Source: Symbiodinium natans (taxonomy: Eukaryota > Sar > Dinophyceae > Suessiales > Symbiodiniaceae). Taken from it: a stretch of DNA of 64,000 nucleotides. The DNA lies in assembly GCA_905221605.1 (NCBI GenBank), contig CAJNDS010000591.1, forward strand, positions 790,701-854,700. The letters are read 5' to 3'. Below the pieces are notes generated by a model that worked only from the letters and a program-made list of their open reading frames with translations, searched no databases and was not told the DNA's origin. Shown here piece after piece: positions 23,396 through 35,684 of the stretch. The stretch's first letter is position 1, and each line of letters begins with the position of its first letter. The translations under genes and the position numbers were made by a program.

Positions 23396-23863
23396 TGTAA
23401 GATTTCCGAGAAAAGTCACATGGTCCCTGAATGTGGCCCTTTGCCTTCTTCAAAGAGTTCTGAAATATGGGCCCTTGGGTTTTGTAGGGTAGATGACGGG
23501 TATTCTTGGGGTAAGCGAAGGCTGGAAGCAACAAACTCTAACTCCCGAACCCCGAATCCTTAACCCTGAAGCCTAAAACCATCCTAAACCCTAAACTGCA
23601 AAGCCTCAACTTTAGAACCCCGAACACCCTAAACTACAAACCCTGAACCCTGAACCCTAAACCCTGCAAACCTTATCCGTTGTGTGGGTTTAGACCGGGG
23701 GAGAATCGACCTGATTGGGATGAAGGGCTCCGAGCTTGAGGTTTTAGAAACGTGCTTCCCGAGATTTGGGGTTTAGGCGGCATAGGGTTTAGGGGTTAGG
23801 GGTTAGGGTTTAGGATTTCGGGTTTCGGGTTTAGGGTTTAGGGTTGGTTTTGAGGGCTTGCAG

Positions 23864-23987
23864 GGGTTTGGGAGTTGAGGGTGAAGAAGCTACTCCCAAG
23901 GCTTCCGAGGAGGGGGTCAGGGAAATCCTGCTGCAGAAGACCTCCGAGTTTGGGCGGAACGTGCCTTGCTTTGCATTTCTGAATGTG
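23864..23987 (+). other. Possible exon with good splice sites
   Basis: Follows GGGCTTGCAG, reads EEATPKASEEGVREILLQKT and ends GTG|GTATAAGG. Unidentified. Confidence 0.35.
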
Positions 23988-24117
23988 GTATAAGGAGGGC
24001 CTGGTTGGGACCCTTCATGTGACATGTGATTCCCCTAATATCACCCCTAGAATATGTTCCTTATCTAGTCGCTATATATACCTAAGTAGCCCCTAAATAG
24101 CACCCAAATATTTCCCC

Positions 24118-24262
24118 GACTTGGAGGTTCATGGTACATGTTAACCTATTAAGAACTGTACTTCTAAGTGTGCTTATAGCCATCTTCGGGCACTTGAGGG
24201 GCTCATAAGTGGGTTATGAGTAGAGTTATGGTTGGGTATTAAGTGCCATGAACCTCCTGCAG
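24118..24262. mobile_element. Family C element ending in CTGCAG
   Basis: Long form: CTTGGAGGTTCATGGTAC...GTGCCATGAACCTCC. Its right end CCTGCAG gives an AG in front of an open stretch at 24263-24345. Confidence 0.84.
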
Positions 24263-24596
24263 TCCCTTTGAATTCCGCCCGCCGGGCGCAACATCTGACC
24301 CCAGCACCGCACAGGGAGGCGACGCCAGCTTCACTTGTCTAAGGGGTTTAGGGTTTGAGGTTCAGGGTTTAGGATCTCTGGGGGCCCCTGGTGCTTTTTC
24401 ATGAGGTTGGCACCCTTTTTATTCCTGGTTACTCTTTGGTCTAGCCTGCAATCCTACCTAAACCCTAAACCCCTAAACCCTTAATCCCTAAACGGGTTCG
24501 CCTCAACAAGGCAAGGGCCCAGAATCCATCAACAGGGTGGCCCAAGGTTTGTTTTCTTCTGCCCCCAAGCCTGAAATTCCATCCTCTGAATCTACG

Positions 24597-24702
24597 TACT
24601 GTTTACTTAAGGACCCCCGAGATAGCTGTATCGTTCTTCACAAGAGCAATATAGTGATCATTATCTGTTTTTTTGGGAGGGGGGGTTCTGGAGCAAACAG
24701 TA
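24597..24702. mobile_element. Family N element
   Basis: TACTGTTTACTTAAGGACCCCC ends mirrored by GGGGGTTCTGGAGCAAACAGTA. Confidence 0.8.
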
Positions 24703-25382
24703 GAAATGGATTTTCGGAGACTTTCTACTTACACGGAGGGGGTTTAGGGTTCATTATGGTTGAGGGAACCAATACCCAGTCTTGGTTTGATTGCATCCAA
24801 GACTCTTAAGACCACAGGTCAGCAGCTCGACTGCCGCACCTGAGGCGTACCACCACGGAGGGTTCATTGAGGGAGAGGGTTTAGGATATGTAGGGTACGT
24901 ATGTCCTTAACATCTTCCTCAGTAGGAACTGCCGCTAGAACGGGGGAACTCCCAGTTAGGCCCTTTTCGCGGAGGTTGGCCGCCGATAGTTGGCTTCTGG
25001 TTCGGGGTCACGGGCTTTGATTCGGGGCTGCCCTCTTGTGGGTCTATGGGCCTTGATATGGTCAGTTCTCAATATGGTGGTCCCTAAACCCTAATTACCC
25101 TATATCTTAGGGGCCGCCTTATGATAGTAAGCCCCAAAAAGGGCCCTAACTTGGAGACCCCCCCCCCCCATATGAATGTCTCTAGGAGCTGGCGGGAGGC
25201 TGTCCAGCAAGAAGGGTTTTAGGTTTGGGGTTTAGGGTTTAGGGTTTGGGGTTTAGGGTTTGGGGTTTAGGGTTTAGGGTTTAGGTTTTTTTGGTTAAGT
25301 CTCTGAAAACCCTACCATCCCGAGGTTGCAGTCTCTGAAGTGATCTTGTTGGCTTCTTGAGTCTTTTGAGTATGACATACTG

Positions 25383-25503
25383 TAGTAGCTGAGCGAGTAC
25401 ACTTTACACTTTTGGCATACTATAATCCCCCATAAGAACTGAAAAAGTGTGCACTTTTTTTTTTTTTTTTTTGGGGGGGGGGGGCTTATGAACTCAGCAA
25501 CTA
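25383..25503. mobile_element. Family B element with poly-T/poly-G arm
   Basis: Complete; the right arm contains a run of about 18 T followed by 12 G. Confidence 0.84.
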
Positions 25504-26500
25504 AGATGATGAGGGGTGTTTGGCAATGTCAAACAGAAAAGAAGCATTATATGTGTTATACGACATTATGCTTTTTGTTCTACAACGTAAGTACTACAAT
25601 TTGTGACAAATGCGAAGACGCAGTATAATGGACTACATTTGGAGTGTCGAAGGTTGAGAGTAGACGAGGGGTGGCGTGGAGGTGTCTAAGTACTTCGAGG
25701 TTCATGGGCAGTTAGTTTTGGTATTACAAGTATGGTAACTTGAAGTATGGCAACTCGGGTTATGGTAGCTGGGTTATAGTTGGTAAAAGCACCCTAAACC
25801 CTAACCCTAAACCCTAAACCCTAAACCCTAAACCCGAAACCCTAAACCCTAAACCTTCAAGTAGACTACACTCCGGGGGCAACTCGCAGCCCGCAGGATG
25901 GGCTGGAGCCACTTCCAGACATACACGAGGCCTGGCGTCATCCAGAACTTCTAGTGGTCGCCCGTCGCCCTAAACCCTAAACCCTAAACCGTAAAGCCTC
26001 AAGCCTCACGCCGAAAGCCTAAAGCCTAATGCGCAGCTCTTGGATTATATAGGGGAAGCACAGTTAAAATAGTAGGTTTTAGGGTTTTAGGGCTTGGGGT
26101 TCTGGATTGAGAGTGCGAGGGCATCTGCAGGGGAATGTTTTGCATGCCATATGCCTTTTCGGGGACTGGTTTCCATGGGGGGACCCAGCCCTGTGGCAGG
26201 ATCCAAAAAGTAGAGCCCCAAACCCTAAAACCCCAAACCCTAAACCCTAAATCCTAAACCCCAAACCCTAAACCCTAATCATCCTTAGGAACCCTTACAG
26301 GCATCTACACCCTAAACCCTAAACCCTAAACTCTAAACCCTAAACCCTAAACCCTAACAAACCCAAATTTTTGGAGACCCTAAACTAAAGTAGATCCTCC
26401 AGGAGGGTCTGGGAGGATGGTGGCCAATGCAAGCTGTAACTTCTGCCTAGAGGCATCCGCGCAGCGGATTTCGACTGGCCCGAAGATTGAAGGCTTGTTG

Positions 26501-26612
26501 CGTACCCTAAACCCTAAACCCTAAGCCCTAAACCCTAAACCCTAAACCCTAAACCCTAAACCCTAAACCCTAAACCCTAAACCCTAAACCCTAAACCCTA
26601 AACCCTAAACCC
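26501..26612 (-). repeat. CCCTAAA array
   Basis: About 16 near-perfect units. Confidence 0.96.
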
Positions 26613-27508
26613 TCACCCTGGTGGCGCCATGCGCAGGAGCCGGACTCCATGTCAGACCTTGCGGAGTCCGCAGAGGCCAGTCTTCTGCCAGGACCTGCCC
26701 TTCAAGCTCTATAGGACCAAAGAAACCCTGAAAGGGTTTAGGGTTTAGGGTTTAGGGTTTAGGGTTCAGGGTTCAGGTTTCAGGCTTCAGGGTTTAGGGT
26801 TCATGCTCAGAGCCTGGGTTCACAAAGGGCTTAGGGTTTAGGGTTCATAGATCTCAATAGCAGGGATCAGGTCGTAATGTTTGCCCCGAGGTAGGAGATT
26901 CACGAATTATAGTAACATGTATTTTGCCTACTTGGGGTCCTTATTCTAGGGACGCCTACTCTTTTTGGGGTCTATATAGGGGGTCCCCAACCCTAAACCC
27001 TAAACCCTAAACCCTGCGCCCTAAACCCTAAACCCTGTTTTCGTAAACCCCTAAACCAGTGGGCATGCCAAAGATTACTGTTCTGAAGTGGGAAGTACGG
27101 AGGGTTTTAGGGTTTAGGTTTAGGGTTTAGGGTTTGGGGTTTAGGGTTTAAGGTTTAGGGTTTAGGGTTTAGGGTTTAGGGCTATTGTTGAAGGGATTAC
27201 CCTGATGCCCTAAGCTTCCCTACTCAGGAGCGGCAAGACAGAAGAGCATCCAAACCCGATGCGGAATGGAATGAAAGACCTTCTCACACTGCGACCCCCA
27301 AGCGAAGCTCTAAACCCTAAACCCTAAACCCTAAACCCTAAACCCTAAACCCTAAACCTTGTAGACTTGGTAGCCCAGTGGTACCCTCTTTGCACTTTCA
27401 TTTGGTTCAAGGTTCCCTTGTAAAGTGACCAACCCCAAAAAAGGAGGGGTACGCTCCCTCAACCCTCAACCCTCAACCCTTATGGCAACTAGGCACATTG
27501 ATCCTTGC

Positions 27509-27597
27509 GGACCAAATGAACCCTAAAAGGGTTTATGGTTCATACACCTTAGTAGGCATGAAAGTAGCATAGGGTATACGACGCCGACTTTAGGGTT
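27509..27597. mobile_element. Family H element, right end lost
   Basis: GGACCAAATGAACCC ... TAGCATAGGGTATACGACGCC; truncated at telomere-like TTAGGGTTAACCC. Confidence 0.7.
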
Positions 27598-27638
27598 AAC
27601 CCTCAGCCCCTAGCTCGCAGAATGCTCAGTGGCCCGTA

Positions 27639-27788
27639 TCACCCCCGAAACCCTAAACCCCGAAACCCTAAATGCTAAACCCCAAACCCTAAACCCCAAA
27701 CCCCAAACCCTAAACCCTAAACCCTAAACCCTAAACCCTAAACCCTAAACCCTAAACCCTAAACCCTAAACCCTAAACCCTAAACCCT
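27639..27788 (-). repeat. CCCTAAA array
   Basis: About 20 units; the first third is rich in CCCCAAA and CCCGAAA variants, the rest is uniform. Confidence 0.95.
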
Positions 27789-28456
27789 ACCCCCAAACCC
27801 CTTCCACGTGCTCTGCTCCAGATTCTACCGCGTCTGAGCAAGAAGAAGACGAGGGCAGTGCGGGTCACAGATGCGGAGGCCCTGGCTCCCTCCATCAAGG
27901 GTTTAGGGTTTGGGGTTTAGGGTTTAGGATTTAGGGTTTAGGGCCGGCATCACAGACCCTGCACATTGCAGGGCTGTAACTCCAGGTCCTAGAGAGCCAG
28001 TTCTCGAAAACTCGGCCCCTTTGTCGGCATACCCAAAGCGTAAGGCCCCTGGAAATAACAAACCGGAAGCCCTAAACCCTAAACCCTAACATAGGGGTCG
28101 GGAGAATCACTAGTAGTATTCCCCCTATATTAGGTGATTGAGGAGACTCGGAGTGGGGCCCAAAAAGCTGAGCCCTAAGCCCTGACACTCAAGCCGAAAC
28201 CCAGCACGAAACTTTGGGGGGGGAGATGAGAAGAGAACCTGAACCCTAGACTCTCTTATTTAGGGTTTAGGGTTTAGGGTTTAGGGTTTAGGGTTTAGGG
28301 GTTTAGGGTTTAGGGTTTAGGGTTTAGGGAAGGGGGGAGAGGGGCGCGGCTGGGGGAGGGAGGGAATCTGCGTATGCTTAGCTCAGATATAGGAACTCCC
28401 CCAAGTCTTTACTTCACAGTTGGGACTGGTCCCTAAACCCGAAACCCTAAACCCTA

Positions 28457-28509
28457 AACCCTGAACCCTGAACCCTGAACCCTGAACCCTGAACCCTGAA
28501 CCCTGAACC
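28457..28509 (-). repeat. CCCTGAA variant array
   Basis: Seven or eight uniform CCCTGAA units follow ordinary CCCTAAA units and end in CCAG, a possible splice acceptor. Confidence 0.93.
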
Positions 28510-28511
28510 AG

Positions 28512-28586
28512 CAGGTCCATGACACCTTGTCTTACTTGGCTGCCGCGAGGGCCCTGGACCTATCCCTCCTAAACTCTAGCTTGAGG
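28512..28586 (+). other. Possible 25-codon exon
   Basis: Acceptor from CCCTGAACCAG, reads QVHDTLSYLAAARALDLSLL, ends AGG|GTTTAGGG. Both flanking splice sites would be telomere-derived. Unidentified. Confidence 0.38.
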
Positions 28587-29009
28587 GTTTAGGGTTTAGG
28601 GTTTAGGGTTTAGCAGACAAAAAACTCGCAGCCTGCCTCACGACTGTAGGCTTTCATTCAGGGCTTCGGGTTTTAGGGGATGCACAGCAAAGGGTGGCTC
28701 AGGTTCAGGGTTGAGGGTTTAGGGAGCTCAGACGTCTTCTTTGGGGTTTTGGGGGCTTAGGGTTTCGGGTACCCTAACTTTCGGATTGGGATTTAGGGTT
28801 TTTGGGGTTTGGGGTTTGGGGTTTAGGGTAAACCCTAAACTCATTAGGCTGAACACTCTCCTGCTGTCTACGTCTTCTTGGGAGGGTAATGCACGGTCCA
28901 GGGTTCAGTTTTCGGCTTTTGTGCCAGCAAGCAGCGCGCTGACCCAGAAGAAGGGGATGTCTTCTCAACAACTTAGGATTTAGCGTTTAGGGTTTAGGGT
29001 TGAGGGCCC

Positions 29010-29127
29010 CTACTTGGAGGTTCATGGGTAACTATAAGTAGGGTTGCTAATATGGGAACCACTTATAACCCCCGTTTAGGACTTACGGCCCCGCCCTACT
29101 TATCGTTAACGATGAACCTCCAAGTAC
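29010..29127. mobile_element. Family C element (short form)
   Basis: CTACTTGGAGGTTCATGG ... GATGAACCTCCAAGTA; complete arms. Confidence 0.85.
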
Positions 29128-30793
29128 ACAGGAACGCCCAACATCCCCGCCCTTTTCGCATCAACCCCTACGAAAGGCTTATGTATGGAGTGTTCCCCAT
29201 AGCTGCTCTAATTTCGGGGTTTTAGGGCTTGGGGCTTGGGGTTTAGGGGTTAGGGTTGAGTTAAGGTTTTAGGGTTTAGGGCTTAGGGCTTTGGGGGTAG
29301 GGTTTAGGGTTTATGGCTACTCAAACGTTTGAGGTGGGCTCGCTGGACTTGGAATCGTTCGCGGAGGCAGACAGTTCTCAGGCTTCGAGGTTATGGGTCG
29401 GATGCTAAGTTAAGTCAGCCCCAAGAAACCCCAAACCCCCAACCCCCCCGCCCCCCCAAAAAACATAAATAAATCAACATCTATACTTGTATAGACATAT
29501 GTATATAGATTGCTGATCCCTATATTGCCCTTATAACAGAAGACTTGCTGTTTGATGGTTTTGGGGGTGGTTGTCGAGCAAACAGTCGTAAACCCCGATG
29601 CGCTCGAGATCTGCGTTCTGTGCCTTTCAACGATAAGTCGTGCGACTGAGCTGTATGTGTGTGTAGTAGTCGGATTTTCGAGAAGAACCCGAAGGTGGTT
29701 GCACCTCAAGTTGTGCCAATAGGGTGGCTGCGAAAACGTTTTGTCTTCTGAGCGCCAAACGTCGTTTGCGTCTCCGACATTCAACCTAGGGCCTACTTGC
29801 TCCTACTTCCAACAAGGCAATCTTAACTCAAGTAGAGCCGGATCGCGGTGCTTGCAAGCTTCTTAAACACACTAAACATCCCTAAACCCTAAACAACCCT
29901 AAGCCCTAAACAACACTAAACACCCTCAACACCCCAACAACCCTAAACCCTCTCAACCCTAAACCCTAAACCCTACCCTGCGAGGACCAAGAAGAGAGCC
30001 CTAGGCGTGCCTCGGACAGGAGAAGGCTGACAAGTTTAGCCCGGTCTGGAGCCTTTCTTAAGAACCCCAAGCCTGCTTTTCAGGGTTTAGGGTTTAGGGT
30101 TTAGGGTTTAGGGTTTAGGGTTTAGGGTTTAGGGTTTAGGGTTTAGGGTTTGGAGATTGCGCCAGCTTCAGTCCTGGTCGGAGAAAAAAGGGTTTAGGGT
30201 TTAGGGTTGCATGTTTGCCGGCAGCCTCCAAAGTCCATTGCTGAAAAGGGTTTAGGGTTTAGGGTTTAGGATTTGAGCGCGGCAGACTAGGCGAGACGAG
30301 AGCTCTGAAGCCCACTGGAAAAGAACTCAGCACCTCGCTGCTCTGGTATCGAATACTTACCCACCGGTTGGATCCCATAGCATTCAGAATCCTAAATTAA
30401 ATCCTGGAACCCTCAACCTAAACCCTTAAACCCGAAACCCTAAATCCAGGAACCCGAAAACCTTGGGGCTTGAATTCTAATGAAGCCTTCTTGGCACCAA
30501 GGTACGTCCCGGCTGATGACAAAAGACGTTCCAGACCTTCCCGAGGCCGTGCACGCTACCCTACTAAACCCTAAAATCCCAAAACCTAAAAGCCTAAATC
30601 ACCCGGAATCCGTCATCCTGCAACCAAACAGGTGCTGGGCTGAACCTGTAGTTGTCGAATTTCCTTAATACCTTACAACCCTAAACCCTACACCCTTCGC
30701 AGACGAGAGAGCTGAGACTTGATACAACCTGTGCTGGCATCGGCGAAGTTAGGCAGTGAGACCTTCGCTTGCGTGAGCGTTGTTCTTTCGCAG

Positions 30794-30910
30794 CTCCTGC
30801 CCCAGACCGCATTTTTTATGTACGATTCTGTGAAGTCAATACCTCCCAGGCGTTCGCATTGACGTTGAAGAGCGGCAGCGAGGCCGGAGGTGTGGGGATG
30901 AAGGCGCTGT
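30794..30910 (+). other. Possible exon
   Basis: TTCTTTCGCAG|, reads DRIFYVRFCEVNTSQAFALT. The IFVxF-x-A pattern hints at an RRM/UHM strand, but only weakly. Confidence 0.28.
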
Positions 30911-31415
30911 GCCCGGAACCCTAAACCCTAAATCCTAAACCCTAAACTCAGGGCCTAGGCCGCCCCCCTACAGAGCGTTGCCCGCCTCCAGCAGCTCCGA
31001 GGTCGGTAGCACCCACCATGGGCCCGGTACCGGAGCAGGTTCTCCGCGGGACCAGTACTGGTCCCTTGAGGTCGTTCCCCTAAACCCCAAGCTCTTCGCT
31101 CTGGAGGCCAAGGCCCTCAGGCCAGGAGGACCCGGACCCCTTTTCCGAGCCCCTCTTGGGGCCGCTTGGGCCACCTGCTCCTGGGGCCCCCCTTGGCCAG
31201 TGAGACCCCGATCTCCGTGAGCCAAACCTTCTGCGTTGGGGCTGGCCTGGGCCCTGGGCCCTCCTGGACTGTGCCTCTTGCCCTCTGACCTGTGGACACC
31301 TTGTTTTTTTTTGTTTTGCGAACCTGCATTTTGAACCAGGCTGGCGACCACTGTGACGGAATGAAGAAGTTTTATGGAAAGTAAGCCGTTGGCTTGCGTT
31401 AAGGGCCTAAACCCT

Positions 31416-31577
31416 AAAAGGAATAGGTTTGGGTGGCTTTGCCGCCTCGGACGGCGTGGAGTGGGAGAAAAGTGTTATAGATTTCTTTCCACAATCGGGC
31501 CAAAGCTGCTCTTCGCGCCTCACGAAGCTTTCGAGCTTGTCCCAAAACCTAACCTTCACAGCATCTACGCCCTATCA
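31416..31577 (+). repeat. Dispersed repeat family S
   Basis: About 160 bp similar to 2058-2210 (TTGCCGCCT-GACGGCGTGG, CCACAATCGGGCCA, TCACGAAGCTTTCGA, CCTTCACAGC). Both copies run directly into CCCTAAA arrays. Confidence 0.8.
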
Positions 31578-31709
31578 CAGCAAACCCTAAACCCTAAACC
31601 CTAAACCCTAACCCCTAACCCCTAAACACCCGAAACCCGAAACCCTAACCCCGAAACCCTAAACCCGAAACCCTAAACCCTAAACCCTAAACCCAAACCC
31701 CTGCCCCAG

Positions 31710-31810
31710 GGCATGACAGAGGATGAGTGGGATTCTGCCGCGGCTTTGATGATGAGCGAGCAGGATCGGATTGTGCATGTCCCAAGCCCGCAACCTCAAA
31801 CACCTGCAAG
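31710..31810 (+). other. Possible exon bounded by telomeric sequence
   Basis: CCTGCCCCAG| ... GCAAG|GTTTAGGG; reads MTEDEWDSAAALMMSEQDRI. Strong splice sites and open frame, no family recognised. Confidence 0.42.
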
Positions 31811-32023
31811 GTTTAGGGTTTTGGGGTTGAAGCCTTAAAGCCGAAACCCTAAATCCTAAACCTTAGCCCCTAAACCCTAATCCCCAACCCTAAACCCCAA
31901 ACCCCAAACCCTAAACCCTAATCCCTAACCCGAAACCCCAAACCCGAAACCCTAAACCCTAAACCTACCCCCCCCCCCCCCCCCCGCGCGCGCCTTAACC
32001 TAACGCGGGGGGGGGGGGGGGGG

Positions 32024-32152
32024 TTCCCTTATAAGCCCCTTTATACCGAAAAAGTGTCTAAGGTTTAGGGCTTCTGGGGATTCTAGGGTTTAGGGATTCT
32101 AGGGTTTAGGGTTTAGGGTTTAGGATTTCCTGGGCTACTCCTGGGTCGAGAT
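32024..32152. mobile_element. Family E element split by telomeric repeats
   Basis: GGTTCCCTTATAAGCCCC is followed by degenerate TTTAGGG units and then the usual right end CCTGGGCTACTCCTGGGTC. Confidence 0.68.
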
Positions 32153-32841
32153 CAAGCCCTTTTGAACGCACGTGGGGTTTGGGGTGGAGGCGAGAGGGGT
32201 CAGGCTCACCTTGCAAGTCCGGGTAACCCGCTTGCAGGCTGAGGATTTAGGGTTTCTAGGCGTTAATTAGGGGTTGAGGGATGTTTAGGGATGTTTAGGG
32301 GGTTTAGGATTTAGGGGGTTCTAGGATTTAGGGATGTTTAGGGATGTTTAGGGTTTAGGGTTTAGGGCGCAGGAATGTCCCTGTCGATCTATGCCGCTGC
32401 TCCCCGGGCAGCTCAGTCCAGAGCTCAACGAGCTTCAGGAGCGGGAGATGGGGTCTAGGGTTTAGGGTTAGGGTTTAGGATTTAGGGTTTAGGGTTTAGG
32501 GTTCAGAGTTCAGGGTTCAGGGCTCAGGGTTTAGGGAGGGGGTTTCAAGGTACCTTAGATAAACTTACAGAGCCTTAGCGAGTAGTAGGGAGTATTAGGG
32601 AACCTTGAACCCCCCCTCCCTTCAGAACCCAACAACGTGTTGAAACACTGCTTGGCGGAGCGAACCTCACAAAATGCCAGAACGATGCCTGACGTAGAGC
32701 CACCCTCCGACTGCAAGAAGTTCTGCAGCAATGCAATGTGTGATGTCCAGCGTTCACCATAAATGTATATATATATATACACATATACATGTGTGTGTGT
32801 ACATGCGCAAGTATCCACCATCACCCACGTGCATCATGCAG

Positions 32842-33133
32842 AAGCAGGTTATCGCGGCCTTTTACAGCCACTTTCTGATCGTGCAAGAACAGAAGCATGG
32901 CCCGGCAAGGCCCCTGCAAGCACGCCTACATTATCTACATGAGACATCCAGCGCGGTGTTGAGACCACCTCCGGGTTCTCTCGGCCAAAGCGCGACAACA
33001 GTTGCTCAGCCGCCTGTCGACGACGCAGTCGCTTGCTCGGCAGCTATCTTTCGACGACCATTGTGACCAGGCGCTGGCATCGGCATCGTCGGACTTGCAG
33101 AAAGAGGCGCGCCTCCGCGAACGGCTTACCTAG
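32842..33133 (+). other. Two possible exons or a frameshifted open frame
   Basis: 32842-32955 reads KQVIAAFYSHFLIVQEQKHG; 33002-33130 reads LSFDDHCDQALASASSDLQK to TAG. Removing a 46-bp GT...AG segment joins them in frame. A frameshift is the alternative. Confidence 0.35.
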
Positions 33134-33330
33134 ACCCCAAAATAGTAGGATTGCCCTACAATAAGGACCCCAATAAGGTACCCCTAAAATCGGAAACCCC
33201 CGAAAAACGTCGCCACAACAAATCGACGGGTTGGAGGTTCTTAAGACCGTGTTCCTGGGCTTTGGGTTTCGGGTTCAGGGTCCCCGGAAACCCTAAACCC
33301 TAAACCCTAAACCCACCCAGCATGGGACAG

Positions 33331-33428
33331 GTTTTATGGGGTTTGGGCCCCCGCGTTCTCGCGAGGATGCCTGGCGGCCGCTAAAGAGCGACCGTGTCGT
33401 CCACTTCGACCAGCAGGTGCTCCTTAAG
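33331..33428 (+). other. Possible exon
   Basis: CATGGGACAG| ... CTTAAG|GGTTAGGG; reads EDAWRPLKSDRVVHFDQQ. Unidentified. Confidence 0.38.
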
Positions 33429-33499
33429 GGTTAGGGTTTAGGGTTTAGGGTTTAGGGTTTAGGGTTTAGGGTTTAGGGTTTAGGGTTTAGGGTTTAGGG
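33428..33499 (+). repeat. TTTAGGG array
   Basis: About ten units that directly follow an open stretch ending CTTAAG (33428), giving an AAG|GGTTAGGG junction. Confidence 0.95.
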
Positions 33500-33519
33500 T
33501 CATAAGCTTGTAACTTATA

Positions 33520-33735
33520 GGTTCTTAAGGGAGGGGGGTCCATGGGGGGGGTGGGGGTAGGTATCTGGGGAACCTGAGGGAAGCCTTAGGAAGTAGTCGG
33601 GAGGATTCGGGAACCTTGGGTATACATACACCCCTTGAACCCCCCTCCTAGGGAACCTTAGGGAAGCCTTAGGAAGTAGTGGGGAGGATTAGGGAATCTT
33701 GGGTTTTCATACCCCTTGAACCCCCCTCCTTTAAG
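33520..33735. mobile_element. Family O element with internal duplication
   Basis: GGGAACCTTAGGGAAGCC-type module occurs twice (about 33568-33640 and 33652-33725); ends TTCTTAAGGGAGGGGGG and CCCCCCTCCTTTAAGAAC. Shorter relatives at 817-870, 32549-32625, 39066-39170. Confidence 0.75.
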
Positions 33736-33749
33736 AACCCCCAAGCGTC

Positions 33750-33840
33750 CATGTACCTAAACCCTAAACCTAAACCCTAAACCGACTTCCTAAATGGGGA
33801 CTTTGGGCCCCAGTATAGAATGATGAGGTACATGGACCCT
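33750..33840. mobile_element. Family K element with telomeric insert
   Basis: GCGTCCATGTACC, then four CCCTAAA-type units, then the usual GGGCCCCAGTAT...GGTACATGGACCCTT. Confidence 0.76.
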
Positions 33841-34743
33841 TAAGCCACGAGGGCCCCGTGGCTTGACCGTGCTTAGAGATGTTCATTTAGGGTTTAGGGC
33901 TTTTAGGGTCTGGGTTTTAGGGTTTTAGGTTTAGGGTTTAGGGTTGAGGGTTTAGGGTTTAGGGCTTTTAGGGTCCGGGTTTTAGGGTTTAGGCTTTAGG
34001 GTTTAGGGTTTAGGGTTTACATAGTGTTCAGGGTTTAGATGAAGCCGTGAGTTCAAGGGTTGTGGGTTCCCAGAAAGGTTTCGGGTTTGGGGTTCGAGGT
34101 TTGCGTCGGTCCCCAAAGACCTTGTAGTTTTTGGAAGTTGCCTGCAGACGAAGGTGTAAAGTTATAAATAGGGTTTCCAGGATTGGAAAAGATGCGTTGC
34201 GATTTTCGACCCTTGCAGGAAGCATTTATGCATAGTTACTTGTTGTCTTTTAGGCTTACGCCTTCCGTACCCGTTCTTGGAGTTTCAGAAGGGTATCTAT
34301 ATAGGGTTATACATATGGTACCTATACTTGGAACCCTATTTAGGTTACTTACAACCCTACTTTTAACCCTAAAGCCTGAACCCTAAACCCTAAACCCTAT
34401 TTTTAACCCTTAACCCTAAACCCTAAACCCTGGAACAGCTTGCAGGTCAGTGAGTGCCTGTACTCTGCGCCAGCCTCAACCCGGGGGGGGAGGGGGACAA
34501 TCGGCAGAATGGCCTTTCGGGCTTCTGGGGTTACCCTAAACTCTAAACCCTAAACTCTAAACCCTAATTGTAAACGCTTGCGCGCGCCGCCTCGGCAGCC
34601 GGGCCGGCCCCAGGACAGGAAAGGGGAAAGAGGGTTTCGCAAAAAACGGGGAGGAAGGGCAGAGAGGTCAGACAGACCTTCGATCCGAATCCTTGCCTGC
34701 CTTGTGCCAATGTGAGAGCCGAAACCGGGGTTTATGGGTTGAG

Positions 34744-34922
34744 CTCTGGGCCTTTGGGAAACGGAGTTAGAGTGGGCATCTTGCAACCCGTCGAAAAATC
34801 TGCTTCTTGGAAGCAGCCAGCGTATAACACAAGCTGAACACAATTTCGGAGGACTGCGTCAGTTGAGACTCTGCCGAATGCTCCAGAAAGTTAGCAGAAT
34901 GGCGGGGGGACTGCGCCAATCG
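34744..34922 (+). other. Possible exon, 59 codons
   Basis: Reads LGLWETELEWASCNPSKNLL and, later, LRLCRMLQKVSRMAGGLRQS; ends TCG|GTACGTGG. Lies in a repeat-free stretch (34.56-34.95 kb). Unidentified. Confidence 0.35.
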
Positions 34923-35074
34923 GTACGTGGTATTCAACATGATCTCTAGGGTCACACAGCCGGTTTAGGGTTTAGGGTTTAGGGTTTAGCATAGAAAGGT
35001 CCTGAGGCCCGCATGACTGTCTCGCGCGCGAGCGGTCCGAAGCGGTTGCTTTGTGTCTTGCTGAAGCCTTCAAC

Positions 35075-35268
35075 TTGGGATGTTGTCCCTTACCCTAGGG
35101 CTCCAAGTATACAAATAATACCTACATTGGGGTCTAAAGTCTGGGAAAAATACCTACTTTGGGCTATTGGGAGCCTTAGGGTTATACTAACCGTCCTTGA
35201 TAGGGATTGTGGTACCCCGCCCATTAGAATCCCCATTAAGGAGCTGTTAGTATAAGGGGACATCCTAA
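35075..35268. mobile_element. Family A element carrying a nested family D element
   Basis: Flanked by CCTTCAAC and CCCTCAAC (7 of 8 match). A family D element (35093-35181) sits inside the left arm, giving an order of insertion: A first, D later. Confidence 0.86.
35093..35181. mobile_element. MITE-like element, family D (nested)
   Basis: About 90 bp with ends CCCTAGGGCTCCAA and TTGGAGCCTTAGGG. Other copies at 41934-42088 (longer) and 42632-42718. Confidence 0.84.
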
Positions 35269-35479
35269 CCCTCAACCCTAAACCCTTGTAACCCTAAACC
35301 CTCAACCCTCAATGGCCCCAAAAAGCCCAAAGCGCAAGCCTCAGGTGACATCTGAGCGCTCGGGGCAGAGCTTTAGCCTGGCTGAGGGTTTCTACCTCTC
35401 CTTTTGCTAGGCCTTGTGTAGGGTGTAGGCTTTAGGCTTTAGGGTTTAGGGTTTAGGGTTGAGGGTTGAGGGTTTAGGG

Positions 35480-35582
35480 TTGGGATTCCCGCTTATACTA
35501 ACAGTCCTGAATAGGGATTCTAGTACCCCTTTTATGATCCCTATGAAGGACTGCTAGTACAGTATAAGGGGGAACATCCCAA
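35480..35582. mobile_element. Family A element inserted in a telomeric array
   Basis: GTTTAGGG lies directly on both sides. With a 7-bp array period, this fits an 8-bp duplication on insertion into TTTAGGG repeats. Confidence 0.87.
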
Positions 35583-35684
35583 GTTTAGGGTTTAGGGCCG
35601 GTTTAGGGTTTAACCCGAGGGTAGTTTCATTTGGTCCCGTACGCCTTCAAAGCGTTCTTATTTATGGGCCCTTAGTTTGTATCT

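Noticed and set aside
29410-29784. 124-codon minus-strand ORF
   Set aside because: Partly covers a family N element and is also open on the plus strand; strand and reality undecidable.
30968-31351. 127-codon minus-strand ORF
   Set aside because: GC-rich stretch open in several frames on both strands; low-complexity Pro/Gly/Arg composition and no family resemblance.
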